64,000 nt of DNA from contig NC_006047.2 in the NCBI RefSeq assembly GCF_000006445.2, positions 310,001-374,000 on the forward strand, written 5' to 3'. Below are positions 49,010-58,690 of this stretch, piece by piece (position 1 is the first letter of the stretch; every line of letters starts with the position of its first letter). The stretch comes from Debaryomyces hansenii CBS767. Taxonomy: Eukaryota > Ascomycota > Pichiomycetes > Serinales > Debaryomycetaceae. Both the position numbers and the translations under genes were made by a program. Under the pieces are notes generated by a model. The model had not been told where the DNA came from. It did not search any database and saw only the letters and a program-made list of their open reading frames with translations.

Positions 49010-49695
49010 ATGGTATGTAGAATTATGAATACGCAGCGATCGTTTCCTAACAGAACCAGGCACCTAAGAAAGGGTTATCAGCAGAAGATAAAAAAGAAAA
49101 GTTGTACGAATTTTTCAACCAAAGTCATACATTCTATACTTTGAAGGAAATTGAAAAAGAAGGATCAAAGTACGCCAAAATATCATCGATGCTTATCAAA
49201 GATATAGTCCAGCAATTGATAGATGACAATTTAATTAATTGTGAAAAATGTGGTACGACAAACTTGTATTGGTGTTTCAAATTTGATAAGATTAAAACTT
49301 TACAAACCCAGTATAATAATTACCAGAACAAACTAAAAGAGAAACAATTAGAAAGGGACCAACTCATTGAGAAAATTCAACTGGGCAAGTTGCAAAGACT
49401 TGTAAAGAGCGATTTCGGTAACAGACATAAATTGATAGATCAATTCACATGCCTCAGTAAACGTAAACTACATTTGGAAGAAGAATTGCTAAAATATGGC
49501 GATAACGATCCCCAATTGATTCAGACATTAGATGAAAAGAATGTACATCTAATACTGGCAATAGAAACATTTACGGATGATATCGAATCGATGATTTACT
49601 ATTTTACCAAGGTATCCTCGGCTACTATCGAAGAGCTGGATTTGAGAAGCGAACTAGGAATTCCTTCTGAATTTGCTGAATTACCAAAAATGTAA
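49010..49695 (+). CDS. MND1: Meiotic recombination protein Mnd1 (spliced)
   Basis: Join of 49010-49012 (ATG only) and 49060-49695, giving 212 aa (219 in S. cerevisiae). It begins M-APKKGLSAEDKKEKLYEFF, the conserved Mnd1 N-terminus. The 47-base intron (49013-49059) has donor GTATGT, a CTAAC branch site at 49047-49051 and acceptor CCAG. Mnd1 pairs with Hop2 and stimulates Dmc1/Rad51 strand exchange in meiosis. A winged-helix start (about 1-65) is followed by long coiled coils (about 70-150) and a C-terminal helix. Intron retention would shift the frame and end translation soon after. S. cerevisiae MND1 also has a 5' intron. Confidence 0.92.
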
Positions 49696-49956
49696 TAGGT
49701 TACCTAGTAGCAACATTTCATACATTAAACATGCAAAAGTTGACTATATCATACGATAATAGTCGTCTCCTATTAATGGACTTTGTTTGCAAGCTTTGAT
49801 TCACACATGAAATTTTTCGATTCTCAACAATGCAACTTTCACAGGCATTTTAACGTGGGGTCACTATCATACCACTAGTTTATCTTTATATTAATTATAT
49901 ATGTATCATGCAAAATATCCGTCTATGATCTGTTAATATAGTTTGGTGAATACAAG

Positions 49957-52056
49957 ATGATATCGTACGTGGTTGAAGATAAACACGTTGAGGTATTTAT
50001 GTTTTTGGCCGATGCCATAGTCCATGAAACCACACCTGAAAACATCGAACCCTTTCTTGATGAAAACTTTGATAAGAGTAAATTAGAAGAGTACTGTCAA
50101 TCGTTTACTAAACCATCAGAAGTACCAGGATTCAGAGACTGCGTCAAAGAATGTGTCAACTGTACCCCTGTATCATCATCAAGAACATTCGTTTTGCTTA
50201 TGAATGTTTTAGATTCCAGGGTCTTAGCACCAATATTGACAGGATCAATTACGTTAATTAGAGACATGGGTTACAAAGAAAGAGAAGAATTATTAAGATC
50301 ATGGCAAAATTCTAACCTAGAAAGTTTTAGAAGACTATTCAAATTATTATACTCCTTATCAATTACTACTTTTATTAAATTGTGTCCAGATTTACACAAT
50401 CAGGTTATTGGGTACCCAGGAAAGGAGATGAGGGACGAAATTTATGAAAATATTGAGATAGACCCTTTTAGATATCTGATGTTGGAACATCCTACAGGTG
50501 ACGAATTATACGCCCCAAATATTGATGTCTTAATTATTGGGTCCGGATCGGGTGCTGGGGTTGTTGCTCACACTTTATCCAATGATGGACATAAATGTCT
50601 TGTTCTCGAAAAGGGAAAATATTTTCACCCAACAGAGTTGGTATTTGACGAAAAAGATGGTAATAAGAATTTGTATGAGAGCAGAGGGGTTTTAACTACT
50701 GTGAATCAACAAACTATGATTTTAGCAGGTTCAACGTTTGGAGGTGGATCGACTGTCAATTGGTCAGCGTGTTTGAAAACCCCATTCAAAGTTCGTAAAG
50801 AATGGTATGATGATTATGGGGTGGATTGGGCAGCAAACGAATTATATGATAAATGTGCTGACTATGTTTGGAATAAAATGGGTGCAACGCTAGATAGCGT
50901 CAAGCATTCATTTTCAAATCAAGTGATATTAAATGGAGCAGAAAAATTGGGATACACAGCGAAACCAGTAGAGCAGAACAATGGTAATCATCCAAACCAT
51001 AGTTGTGGATTTTGCCACTTAGGATGCAAATTTAATGTCAAACAAGGTTCGTCAGCTTGCTGGTTCAGAGATGCTTCGGAGAAGGGCTGTCAATTTATGG
51101 ATCAAGTTAAAGTTGTTAAGGTTCTTCATAGTGGTGGTAAAGCTGTTGGTGCTCTATGCCAGGATACACAGACTGGTCATGAGTTTACGATTAAAGGCCC
51201 AAAAAAGTTTGTCGTCTGTGGTGGCTCATTAAACACGCCTGTAGTTTTGCAAAATTCTGGTTTCAAGAACAAGAATATTGGAGCTAACTTAAAGTTACAT
51301 CCTGTTACGGTTATATTTGGAGATTTTGGTAAGGACAATAACACCAAGCCATTTAATGAATCAATTTTAACTACTGTATGCACCGAAGTTGATGATTTAG
51401 ATGGAAAAGCTCACGGAGCGAAAATTGAAACCGTTTTACATACACCTCTTTTAGAATCGGTTTTCATGCCATGGCAATCTAGTGATAAGGCAAGACAAGA
51501 TTTGTTACGCTATAATCATTTGGCGGCAATGTTGATTATAACTAGAGACAAGTCAAGCGGTACTATTAGGGCGGATGCAACTAAACCAGACTCGTTAATT
51601 ATTGATTACTCAATAAACAAGTATGACCGTAACGCATTATTGCAAGCTATATTGGTATCTGCAGATATGTTGTATGTCGAAGGTGCTAAAGAAATTATCC
51701 ACCCTCAAAGGTGGGTTCCAAATTTCCAATCTAACAAACCGAAAGAAGAAAGATCAGTTAAGGATCGTGATTATGTCCAATGGCGTGAATCAGTCAGCAA
51801 AACCAAACTTGATACATTTGGTTGCCCTTATGGTTCTGCTCATCAAATGAGTTCGTGCCGTATATCTGGGAAGGGTCCTAAATATGGTGCTTGCGATAAC
51901 AAGGGTAGATTATATGAATGTAAAAATGTCTACGTCGCTGATGCCAGTGCTATGCCTACGGCAAGTGGTGCCAACCCAATGATTTCCACTATGTCTATAG
52001 CAAGACTTATTGCTTTAGGTATCAGCAAGGACTTACAACCACAAGCTAGACTTTGA
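49957..52056 (+). CDS. FAO1: Long-chain fatty alcohol oxidase (GMC family)
   Basis: 699 aa (about 704 in Candida FAO enzymes). This FAD-dependent GMC oxidoreductase oxidises long-chain alcohols and omega-hydroxy fatty acids to aldehydes with oxygen, in alkane and fatty-acid omega-oxidation. The N-terminal helical domain (1-185) is typical of FAO. The FAD-binding motif VLIIGSGSGAG lies at about residue 190, and the GMC signature AGSTFGGGSTVNWSA at about 260. The C-terminal GMC_oxred_C block has SAHQMSSCR and VADASAMPTASGANP. The extreme C-terminus is ARL, a PTS1-type peroxisomal signal. S. cerevisiae lacks this enzyme. Confidence 0.95.
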   Translation: MISYVVEDKHVEVFMFLADAIVHETTPENIEPFLDENFDKSKLEEYCQSFTKPSEVPGFRDCVKECVNCTPVSSSRTFVLLMNVLDSRVLAPILTGSITLIRDMGYKEREELLRSWQNSNLESFRRLFKLLYSLSITTFIKLCPDLHNQVIGYPGKEMRDEIYENIEIDPFRYLMLEHPTGDELYAPNIDVLIIGSGSGAGVVAHTLSNDGHKCLVLEKGKYFHPTELVFDEKDGNKNLYESRGVLTTVNQQTMILAGSTFGGGSTVNWSACLKTPFKVRKEWYDDYGVDWAANELYDKCADYVWNKMGATLDSVKHSFSNQVILNGAEKLGYTAKPVEQNNGNHPNHSCGFCHLGCKFNVKQGSSACWFRDASEKGCQFMDQVKVVKVLHSGGKAVGALCQDTQTGHEFTIKGPKKFVVCGGSLNTPVVLQNSGFKNKNIGANLKLHPVTVIFGDFGKDNNTKPFNESILTTVCTEVDDLDGKAHGAKIETVLHTPLLESVFMPWQSSDKARQDLLRYNHLAAMLIITRDKSSGTIRADATKPDSLIIDYSINKYDRNALLQAILVSADMLYVEGAKEIIHPQRWVPNFQSNKPKEERSVKDRDYVQWRESVSKTKLDTFGCPYGSAHQMSSCRISGKGPKYGACDNKGRLYECKNVYVADASAMPTASGANPMISTMSIARLIALGISKDLQPQARL

Positions 52057-52112
52057 GTTTATTCCACACTATGTAGAATTTATAATTGTTTAATAAGTTA
52101 CTAAATTAATGA

Positions 52113-52553
52113 TTATTTAATATCGTACAATACACTGCTGCAGCTTAAAAAGTATTTCAAGTTCTTCACATCGGTGTCTTCTCCCTCTAACCCTGCGAAT
52201 CCAATAGGCCCTTTATCACATTCACTGCAAATTAATAATCGTTCGATCTTAATATTTAAAACTTTATTATTTTCTTCTATAATGGGCTGCTTGATATCAC
52301 TCGAAGGTCTGGAAACTCCAATATTATCAAAATCCCAAACATCATCTAATTTGAAAAACGAATTTGGGTTGCTATCTGTATTGTCAGATATTTGAACCAT
52401 GCCTGGCGAATTTTGGATAATCAACTCATTTGAAAGGAGTTTCTCAGATAGCATAATAATACGTGTATTACAAGAACCAAATGGACATCTTATTATGATA
52501 GACGAGTCAGTGCTTTTAGCGGTATCAAGGTCTTTAAAGTGTTGCAATGTCAT
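52113..52553 (-). CDS. DSS4: Mss4/Dss4-family guanine nucleotide release factor
   Basis: 146 aa (143 in S. cerevisiae). Zinc-binding Mss4-fold protein that stabilises nucleotide-free Rab GTPases, mainly Sec4 in exocytosis. The two metal-ligand pairs are present: CPFGSCNTRI (about 23-32) and CSECDKGPIGF (about 109-119). The C-terminal CDKGPIGFAG is the family signature. It lies on the opposite strand between FAO1 and the phosphotransferase gene, with gaps of 56 and 127 bases. Confidence 0.92.
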   Translation of the reverse strand: MTLQHFKDLDTAKSTDSSIIIRCPFGSCNTRIIMLSEKLLSNELIIQNSPGMVQISDNTDSNPNSFFKLDDVWDFDNIGVSRPSSDIKQPIIEENNKVLNIKIERLLICSECDKGPIGFAGLEGEDTDVKNLKYFLSCSSVLYDIK

Positions 52554-52680
52554 AGTTGATAGGCAAGACTAAGATAAGTAGTGAAATTTTAAATTTTCAT
52601 ATTACGTCGCGATTTTAATTTATCGTACATTATTTAGGCTACTATGAAAATGTATGATTCATGGGATTATATAGTCTATT

Positions 52681-53892
52681 CTATAGTTTAGAGTCTTGTA
52701 CCTTATCATTGATCGTATTAAGTGCTAAATCAGGAAGGTGAAGATACAATTTAGCGTAGCCTGCCGCGTCACCCGAACTTGCACTTCCTTTTGCAACTCT
52801 CATAGCAATACCTTGAGAGATGACACACAACCTAAGTAACCCGAATACAAAACCCACATTCCAATTATCAGATGCGTTATTTGAAGGATCGTTGTCATTC
52901 CAGTTGTAGCCTAATTTCGATTGATAAATAGCCAACTTATCATAAATAGAATCAAGAGAACCAGGTTTCTCAATTCCCATATCAGTCTTATCCGGTTTAT
53001 AAAGCAACAAATTCAATTGATTGGGCAACTGGAAAGGCTGCAAGAAATTAGCTAAATCAAATAGCGGATGTCCGAAGGTACACAATTCCCAATCCAAAAC
53101 TGCAACAATTTTAGGTTCGTTAACGTCGAACAAGACATTATCGATCTTGAAATCTCCATGGATTAATGATTTCTTAGATGGATCGTTGGGTGCCTTTTCT
53201 AAGAGCCATTTACAGATTTGATCAAAATGTGGGATTGGATCCACCACTTTTGATTGAAGATTTGCGACGGATGATAAGGTTCTAATCTGTCTCTGAAAAT
53301 ACGACCCACTGCTCTTCGCCATTTTTTCCGGTTGAAATTGAGGGAAATGATTTGCTGGAAGCTCCTTAATCAATGTGTCTGGGTCTAGAGAATGAACAGA
53401 CAGGATAGTTTCCATTATTGAATCCCAATGCAACTTTGCATCTGATTCACTCATTCCTTGCATGCTAGGATTTTTGATTTGCCTTCCATTAACGTACTCC
53501 ATAAGGTAAAAGACAAAGCCAATAACCGATTCGTCTTCACATAGCAAATAGAGATCTGGGACTGGTACTTTTTTGGTTCTTGGTTTATTACACACCTGAA
53601 TACCTCTGAGCATGAAAAATTCCCTCTCAATGGCATGAGCCGACTTAGAAACCAACTTATCATTAGCAACAGGCTTTCTTCTCAATACAAATTCAAACCC
53701 ATTAGCATCAGTAATAAAGTAAGTAGGATTGGACTGGCCAAACTTAAATTGTTTAATAGTTAATGGTAATTTAAAATTAGGTTTATTCAACCCAAATGTA
53801 GTATGATGAGCATTAGATAAATTTGACAAATATCTTTCTAAACCTTGAGTATCAAACGAGTTTCTTACTTCTGTAACATCTGGCTGTGACAT
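52681..53892 (-). CDS. ACAD10/11-type APH-fold phosphotransferase, peroxisomal
   Basis: 403 aa of the aminoglycoside-phosphotransferase fold, most like the kinase half of animal ACAD10/ACAD11. The motifs are QFKFGQSNPTYFI (nucleotide loop), FVLRRKP (lysine), LIHGDFKIDNVLFD (catalytic HGD..N, about 243-256) and VLDWELCTFGHPLFDLA (metal-binding DWE). In animals this domain phosphorylates 4-hydroxy-fatty acyl-CoA for later elimination. Here it is a stand-alone protein with no acyl-CoA dehydrogenase half. The last three residues are SKL, a canonical PTS1 signal. The substrate is inferred from family only. No S. cerevisiae orthologue is known to me. Confidence 0.87.
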   Translation of the reverse strand: MSQPDVTEVRNSFDTQGLERYLSNLSNAHHTTFGLNKPNFKLPLTIKQFKFGQSNPTYFITDANGFEFVLRRKPVANDKLVSKSAHAIEREFFMLRGIQVCNKPRTKKVPVPDLYLLCEDESVIGFVFYLMEYVNGRQIKNPSMQGMSESDAKLHWDSIMETILSVHSLDPDTLIKELPANHFPQFQPEKMAKSSGSYFQRQIRTLSSVANLQSKVVDPIPHFDQICKWLLEKAPNDPSKKSLIHGDFKIDNVLFDVNEPKIVAVLDWELCTFGHPLFDLANFLQPFQLPNQLNLLLYKPDKTDMGIEKPGSLDSIYDKLAIYQSKLGYNWNDNDPSNNASDNWNVGFVFGLLRLCVISQGIAMRVAKGSASSGDAAGYAKLYLHLPDLALNTINDKVQDSKL

Positions 53893-54233
53893 GTTAGTTA
53901 AATGATATAGTTGTTACTATTGAAAAAGTTAAACAAGAAAACATGAACAGTAAAAGCTTAACCCCACAGAATGGCCTCGGTAGCTCAGTTTAAAAATCGC
54001 AGCACAATCTATTAAAATCACAAGATCGTACTAAAATATATATTACACTTATAGCTATTAACAATACTTAACTACTCCAATTTAATTATTATTATATTAG
54101 TATAAATTCACAGGACTTATAAGTTCAGAAATAATGTTATATATACAGATTATTTTGACATAAAAAGATGATCAGTAATTCTATTGAAAAATGCTAGACT
54201 GATATTGAATATGCTGAAGGATAAGACTATTTT
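53893..54233. other. Intergenic region with tRNA relic
   Basis: 341 bases upstream of the phosphotransferase gene and downstream of the F-box gene. A truncated tRNA-like sequence at 53974-54030 is listed separately; the rest is AT-rich. Confidence 0.5.
53974..54030 (+). pseudogene. tRNA relic (5' two-thirds, decayed)
   Basis: GCCTCGG resembles a 5' acceptor arm and TAGCTCAGTT is an intact D-arm/A-box core. GCAGCACAATCTATT and AAGATCGTA recall an anticodon arm and variable loop. The T-arm B box (GGTTCGANTCC) and the 3' acceptor strand are absent from the following 90 bases. It cannot encode a functional tRNA; no identity can be assigned. Confidence 0.5.
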
Positions 54234-56015
54234 TCATTTGATGTTTAAGGAGTAATAATTATAAATGCCTCTTTGACTAAACTCCACTGGCCAAATGTTT
54301 TCTTTAAGTATGTTTTGTATGTAGTTTTTCTTCTTAACCATATTGAGGTTGAAATAGCCAACAGAACAGTTAATTTTTCTGGAAGCATACTTCAAAAATT
54401 CAGGCTTCTTAACTCTCTGAACGATTTTTTCACCGGTTTCTAAATCATAGAAGGTCAAATTTGCATTAGTGAGAGCCTTGTTATTGTTGTTTAAAATGGA
54501 ATTATAGTCAGGATCACTAGGAACAATTTTGTAAATCCAGGATCTCCGTCCTTCATTGTCATAAAATTTCCAAATCTCGGGCTCCTTAGTCTCATACGAA
54601 AGCAAATTCATGTTTGAAGATTGCAAGGGTAAAATTTTCATAAACTCACCAGTAGTTAACTCAAACAAGAGCTTATAGTCAAATTCTATGGCGGTTAAGG
54701 GGGAGTCATAATTAGCTTTCAATATGTGGGTTAAATTCCATCTGGTTATTTTCTTGCAACCGGTGATGTCTAAGTATCTGATGTTCTTGTTTTCGTTTAA
54801 ATATTCACTGACATCATTCAATTCAATTGAAGAATGCGATACGGACAAGCTTTCAAGACGGGGAAAGTTTACTTTAATGAGCCGTAATATCTTTTCGTTC
54901 AAAGGTAAACCTCCTAAGTTCAAATAGCGAAGGTTCTCAGCTTTTAAATGTTTTAATGTATAATATAAGTATACTTCGTTCAAAGGACTTACCATATTGG
55001 AGTCAATCTGCAAGTTAAGCCAAGTCAACAGATTATTACACACTGACGGATGATTAGTCAAGAAATTTATTAAGTCTTTGGTGGTTAACTTGGAGCATTT
55101 TGCCAATGAAATGTGCGTTAATTCAATTGAATGAGGTAAGTAAGTATTCAAAATGGTAGATGTTACGGAGGTATGTGTTAAGTCTAACCTCCGCAAATTA
55201 GATAAGTGAGGCAAGATTTTGATGAAAACATCAGGAGTCAAATTGGAGCAGTCGTGAAACGATATTTTGAAGAGGTTTTCCAAGCTACTTTTCACAACAA
55301 CCTCATCATCGTCCAATTCGTTAACTGGATCATTGATAATCAACTTTTGGAATGCAGACACGAAGCTCTCGCTACTTGCACCACAGAAGTCTAGTGCTTG
55401 CAATTTGGGTGAGTTATTGAACAAATAATTCAATACATGCTCGTCCAAATCGTCCTGGATGTTTTCACTTGCCAAAAATTCAATTAGGTTCGGTGTCAAC
55501 TCTAATGCCTGCAAAATAGTCTTGGACGTCACCATCTGAATTTCCTGATTCATTCTCCCCGTGCGTCCCAACCCAATCGACGTGAATATCTGGAAGTCCA
55601 TAAACTCCACGAACTTGCCCAAAGTCGGATACTTCACTAAATTCTGCAAAAACTTGTCAAATGAATGCGGCCGGTTGAAATTAGCGTACTTGTAGAGAAA
55701 CCGGAGTGATATGGTGTTGATTGCCTTCAGCAATAGCGGAATGGTTTTGGAAAAATTCTCCAAATTGGAGTTGATCGACGTCGTATTGTCGTCATAGTAC
55801 ACAATCTCGATGATCTGATACAAGATTTCTAGCGGTAACGAGAGAAGAGGTGAGAAGTTCCCATAATCCGTACTGTTACCCCCAATATCGTCCTTGGCCT
55901 CCTCTTCGGTTCCTGGCGCCTGTCCGCCGCTTTCGTACGACGATACCGGAGATAATGATACAAATGGATGTGCTCTTGAATTAGAATATAACCCCTGTAT
56001 TCCTGGATACCCCAT
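54234..56015 (-). CDS. F-box / leucine-rich-repeat protein
   Basis: 593 aa. A disordered N-terminus (1-55) precedes an F-box-like segment (about 56-110, LLSLPLEILYQIIEIVYYDD...LRFLYKYANF). A series of leucine-rich repeats follows (about 150-440), such as LRRLDLTHTSVTS, LTHISLAKCSKLTTKDLI, LRYLNLGGLPLNEKIL and IRYLDITGCKKITRWNL. A C-terminal globular part ends the protein. This is the layout of an SCF ubiquitin-ligase substrate receptor that binds Skp1 through the F-box. The target is unknown. It resembles S. cerevisiae F-box/LRR proteins of the YDR306C or YLR352W kind, but I cannot say which. Confidence 0.82.
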   Translation of the reverse strand: MGYPGIQGLYSNSRAHPFVSLSPVSSYESGGQAPGTEEEAKDDIGGNSTDYGNFSPLLSLPLEILYQIIEIVYYDDNTTSINSNLENFSKTIPLLLKAINTISLRFLYKYANFNRPHSFDKFLQNLVKYPTLGKFVEFMDFQIFTSIGLGRTGRMNQEIQMVTSKTILQALELTPNLIEFLASENIQDDLDEHVLNYLFNNSPKLQALDFCGASSESFVSAFQKLIINDPVNELDDDEVVVKSSLENLFKISFHDCSNLTPDVFIKILPHLSNLRRLDLTHTSVTSTILNTYLPHSIELTHISLAKCSKLTTKDLINFLTNHPSVCNNLLTWLNLQIDSNMVSPLNEVYLYYTLKHLKAENLRYLNLGGLPLNEKILRLIKVNFPRLESLSVSHSSIELNDVSEYLNENKNIRYLDITGCKKITRWNLTHILKANYDSPLTAIEFDYKLLFELTTGEFMKILPLQSSNMNLLSYETKEPEIWKFYDNEGRRSWIYKIVPSDPDYNSILNNNNKALTNANLTFYDLETGEKIVQRVKKPEFLKYASRKINCSVGYFNLNMVKKKNYIQNILKENIWPVEFSQRGIYNYYSLNIK

Positions 56016-56868
56016 TAACTCATGTAGTATATAACACCAATTATATATCTATTATATATAATCAAAACAAGAAACTATTTATTAGTTATGTCCCACATAT
56101 CCTTTTCGTATAGGTCATTATGGCATCTCTTTAATACGCCTAAACGGATTTGATCACGTGAGTGATTCACTATTGTAGTGGTTTCATCGGTGATTTTCCG
56201 TCTTTTTCGTCTTTTTTTTTCGTGGTACTTTGTTAGGAGACGGAGTGGGGCCGCATGGTGTATTGTCGCAACCCGCGAAGAGACATAGTGCCTTGGTTGT
56301 ATGTCGGTATCGCTTTTTACGACAAAAAAAAGTAGGGACAGAATGCCGTTTAGAATTCCGCGAACTTCACCGATTGGAGTTCATTCGCACCTATTGTATT
56401 AATTTGGTGCATTGCAGCTCATGAATAAATAGGAGGATGGTAGGGACTTTGCGTGAAATAACGTGGTTTTACAGGGTAGAGGGGAAGGGATAGCTGTTGA
56501 TGCGTGAAGAGCATAGCAGAATAATGATATTCTTGCCTAATTGGTAGGCTGGTAGTATATAAATACGGATATTGTTGGTCGGTATTGTGGGATTTGTACT
56601 ATATAATTACAGCTGCGGTGTAGGGGTTTATAACGAACGGGAATTGGACTCGGTCTCAGTGAACAAAAATGGCGTAGGGCTGAAGGGCTGAATGGATGCA
56701 AAATGGACCTACCAGACAAGACCGGAAAAACAAAACTGTCGCGATGGCCTATAGTTAAAGGAGTGCGACATGGGGACGACATTTGTAAGACTCATACATT
56801 ATTGAAAAATTCCGGGGATTAAGTACTTGTGGTAGCATTTTGTAGGGAGTAAAACAACAGAATTAACC
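56016..56868. other. Divergent promoter F-box gene / aminotransferase
   Basis: 853 bases between divergent genes. A TCACGTGAGTGA core at 56154-56165 contains CACGTG, a bHLH (Cbf1/Pho4/Tye7-type) site. An eight-T run lies at 56213-56220. The region 56230-56800 is unusually purine-rich and GC-richer than the other spacers but has no convincing ORF (the longest has 81 codons, minus strand). Confidence 0.5.
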
Positions 56869-58455
56869 ATGTCAAACTTCAATTTCAACGAGTCGGATGA
56901 CGAGAGCTTGTCAGAGTTTGAAAGACTCGAATCTACGTTGCCGGAGCCACTTAAAAGATCGGCATCGTCGCTTTTGCTAACCTTGAACAATACACAAACG
57001 TCTAATATGCCATCGCTCACAGGCAATTACGGTGGGGCTTCCAGTTATATGAATGAAGGACACCCATCGGCCAGAGCACCTCCCGTACCTATTTCGCATA
57101 AGAATCACTTGATAAATAAGTTATCAAGAAGTGAGGGGAGAGAGTCATCGCCGGTACCAATCCCGAGACCTAAGTTTAATGAGGAAATCAATAAGCCCGC
57201 AATGAACACCAGCCAGTCTTCAACCGGGGTTTTGTGGGTAACGGAAAGAGCTGGGGAGTACGGATTCAATAACCAGGATTCGTGGGCCAATTTAGGGCAA
57301 GGTGCGCCTGAACACGGTGATACGATCCCTGGGTCTTTCAAGAGACCTACATCGGTTCCTATATCTGAACACAGTAAGGAATACGCTCCTACAGCAGGTA
57401 TTAAGGAATTACGTCATGCGGTTGCAAATTTATACAACGAAACTTACCGTAAGAACAAACATTCTAAATATACTTACAAAAATGTATGTATTGTTCCAGG
57501 TGGTAGAGCTGGTTTGACAAGAATTGCATCTATTATAAGTGATTGCTATTTATCATTTTTCTTACCTGACTATACTGCGTATGCCGAAATGTTGTCGTTA
57601 TTCAAGAATTTTTCGCCTATCCCGGTACCTTTGAAAGAGCTGGATAACTATGAATTCCACTTGGAAATGATTAAAAATGAATTGATGAGAGGAGTGAGTG
57701 CCTTATTGACGTCGAATCCAAGAAACCCTACGGGTAAGTGTATGTCAAGAGAACAATTGGCTTCTTTACACAAATTATGTGAAGAGAAATGTTTGTTGAT
57801 CATGGACGAATTCTATTCCCACTACTACTATGATGATAATTGTTCGGGGTCTTCGATTTCCAGTGCGGAATTTGTCGAGGATGTCAATCGTGATCCAGTC
57901 TTGATTTTGAATGGGTTGACTAAGGCGTTCAGATTACCTGGTTGGAGAATTTGCTGGATCTTGGGGCCAGAAGAATATATTAACTCATTGAGTAGTGCTG
58001 GGTCTTTCCTTGATGGTGGTTCGAATGCGCCACTCCAGTTCGCTGCTATTGACTTTTTGGAACCTACTCTCGTTAGAAATGAGATGAGGGCCTTGCAAGT
58101 ACATTTCAAAATGAAGAGAGACTACATTATTGAAAGATTATCAAAAATGGGTTTTGAATTCAATGACAAAAACACCCCAAACTCTACATTTTATCTTTGG
58201 TTGAATTTGTCTCATTTACCAGGAAAGTTGTCAAACTGTTTGGGTTTCTTCCATGAATGTTTGCACGAAAAAGTGATTATTGTACCAGGTTTTTTCTTTT
58301 TAATTAACCCTCAAAACTTATCCAAATTAGAGGATGTCATCTGGTACAATTATGTGAGAATCAGTTATGGCCCTGAATACAATCAATTGGTTAAGGGTAT
58401 GGATGGTATCGAAAGAATCTTGAAGAGATTTAATTGTCTTCCATGCGATGTTTAA
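56869..58455 (+). CDS. PLP-dependent class I/II aminotransferase
   Basis: 528 aa. An N-terminal extension of about 110 aa is Ser-rich and disordered. The fold-type I aminotransferase core then shows PGGRAGLTRIA (cofactor loop), NPRNPTGK (about 284-291), the PLP-contacting D313 and Y316 in DEFYSHYY, and the Schiff-base lysine at about 352 in NGLTKAFRLPGWR. WIxLGPEEYI and the C-terminal VRISYG complete the domain. The core is closest to the aspartate/alanine/aromatic aminotransferase superfamily. The long N-terminal tail and the substrate are unexplained. Confidence 0.9.
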   Translation: MSNFNFNESDDESLSEFERLESTLPEPLKRSASSLLLTLNNTQTSNMPSLTGNYGGASSYMNEGHPSARAPPVPISHKNHLINKLSRSEGRESSPVPIPRPKFNEEINKPAMNTSQSSTGVLWVTERAGEYGFNNQDSWANLGQGAPEHGDTIPGSFKRPTSVPISEHSKEYAPTAGIKELRHAVANLYNETYRKNKHSKYTYKNVCIVPGGRAGLTRIASIISDCYLSFFLPDYTAYAEMLSLFKNFSPIPVPLKELDNYEFHLEMIKNELMRGVSALLTSNPRNPTGKCMSREQLASLHKLCEEKCLLIMDEFYSHYYYDDNCSGSSISSAEFVEDVNRDPVLILNGLTKAFRLPGWRICWILGPEEYINSLSSAGSFLDGGSNAPLQFAAIDFLEPTLVRNEMRALQVHFKMKRDYIIERLSKMGFEFNDKNTPNSTFYLWLNLSHLPGKLSNCLGFFHECLHEKVIIVPGFFFLINPQNLSKLEDVIWYNYVRISYGPEYNQLVKGMDGIERILKRFNCLPCDV

Positions 58456-58690
58456 AATTTTTGTTCTCAATTTTATATCTACTATCTCTGTAAGTATAGC
58501 ATCTATGCAATGCACAATGTGTTATGAATACCAATCATTGTATTTGGATCACTGTAAGGTAAGATATAGACGATTCCCATGTAACACCCAAATATCCTGT
58601 ACACAACATATAGCAATATGAATCTTCTGGAGATCCGAATTTTTTATTACTATGAATTCATTAATTCGATAAGGTAATCTAATTCAGGAG

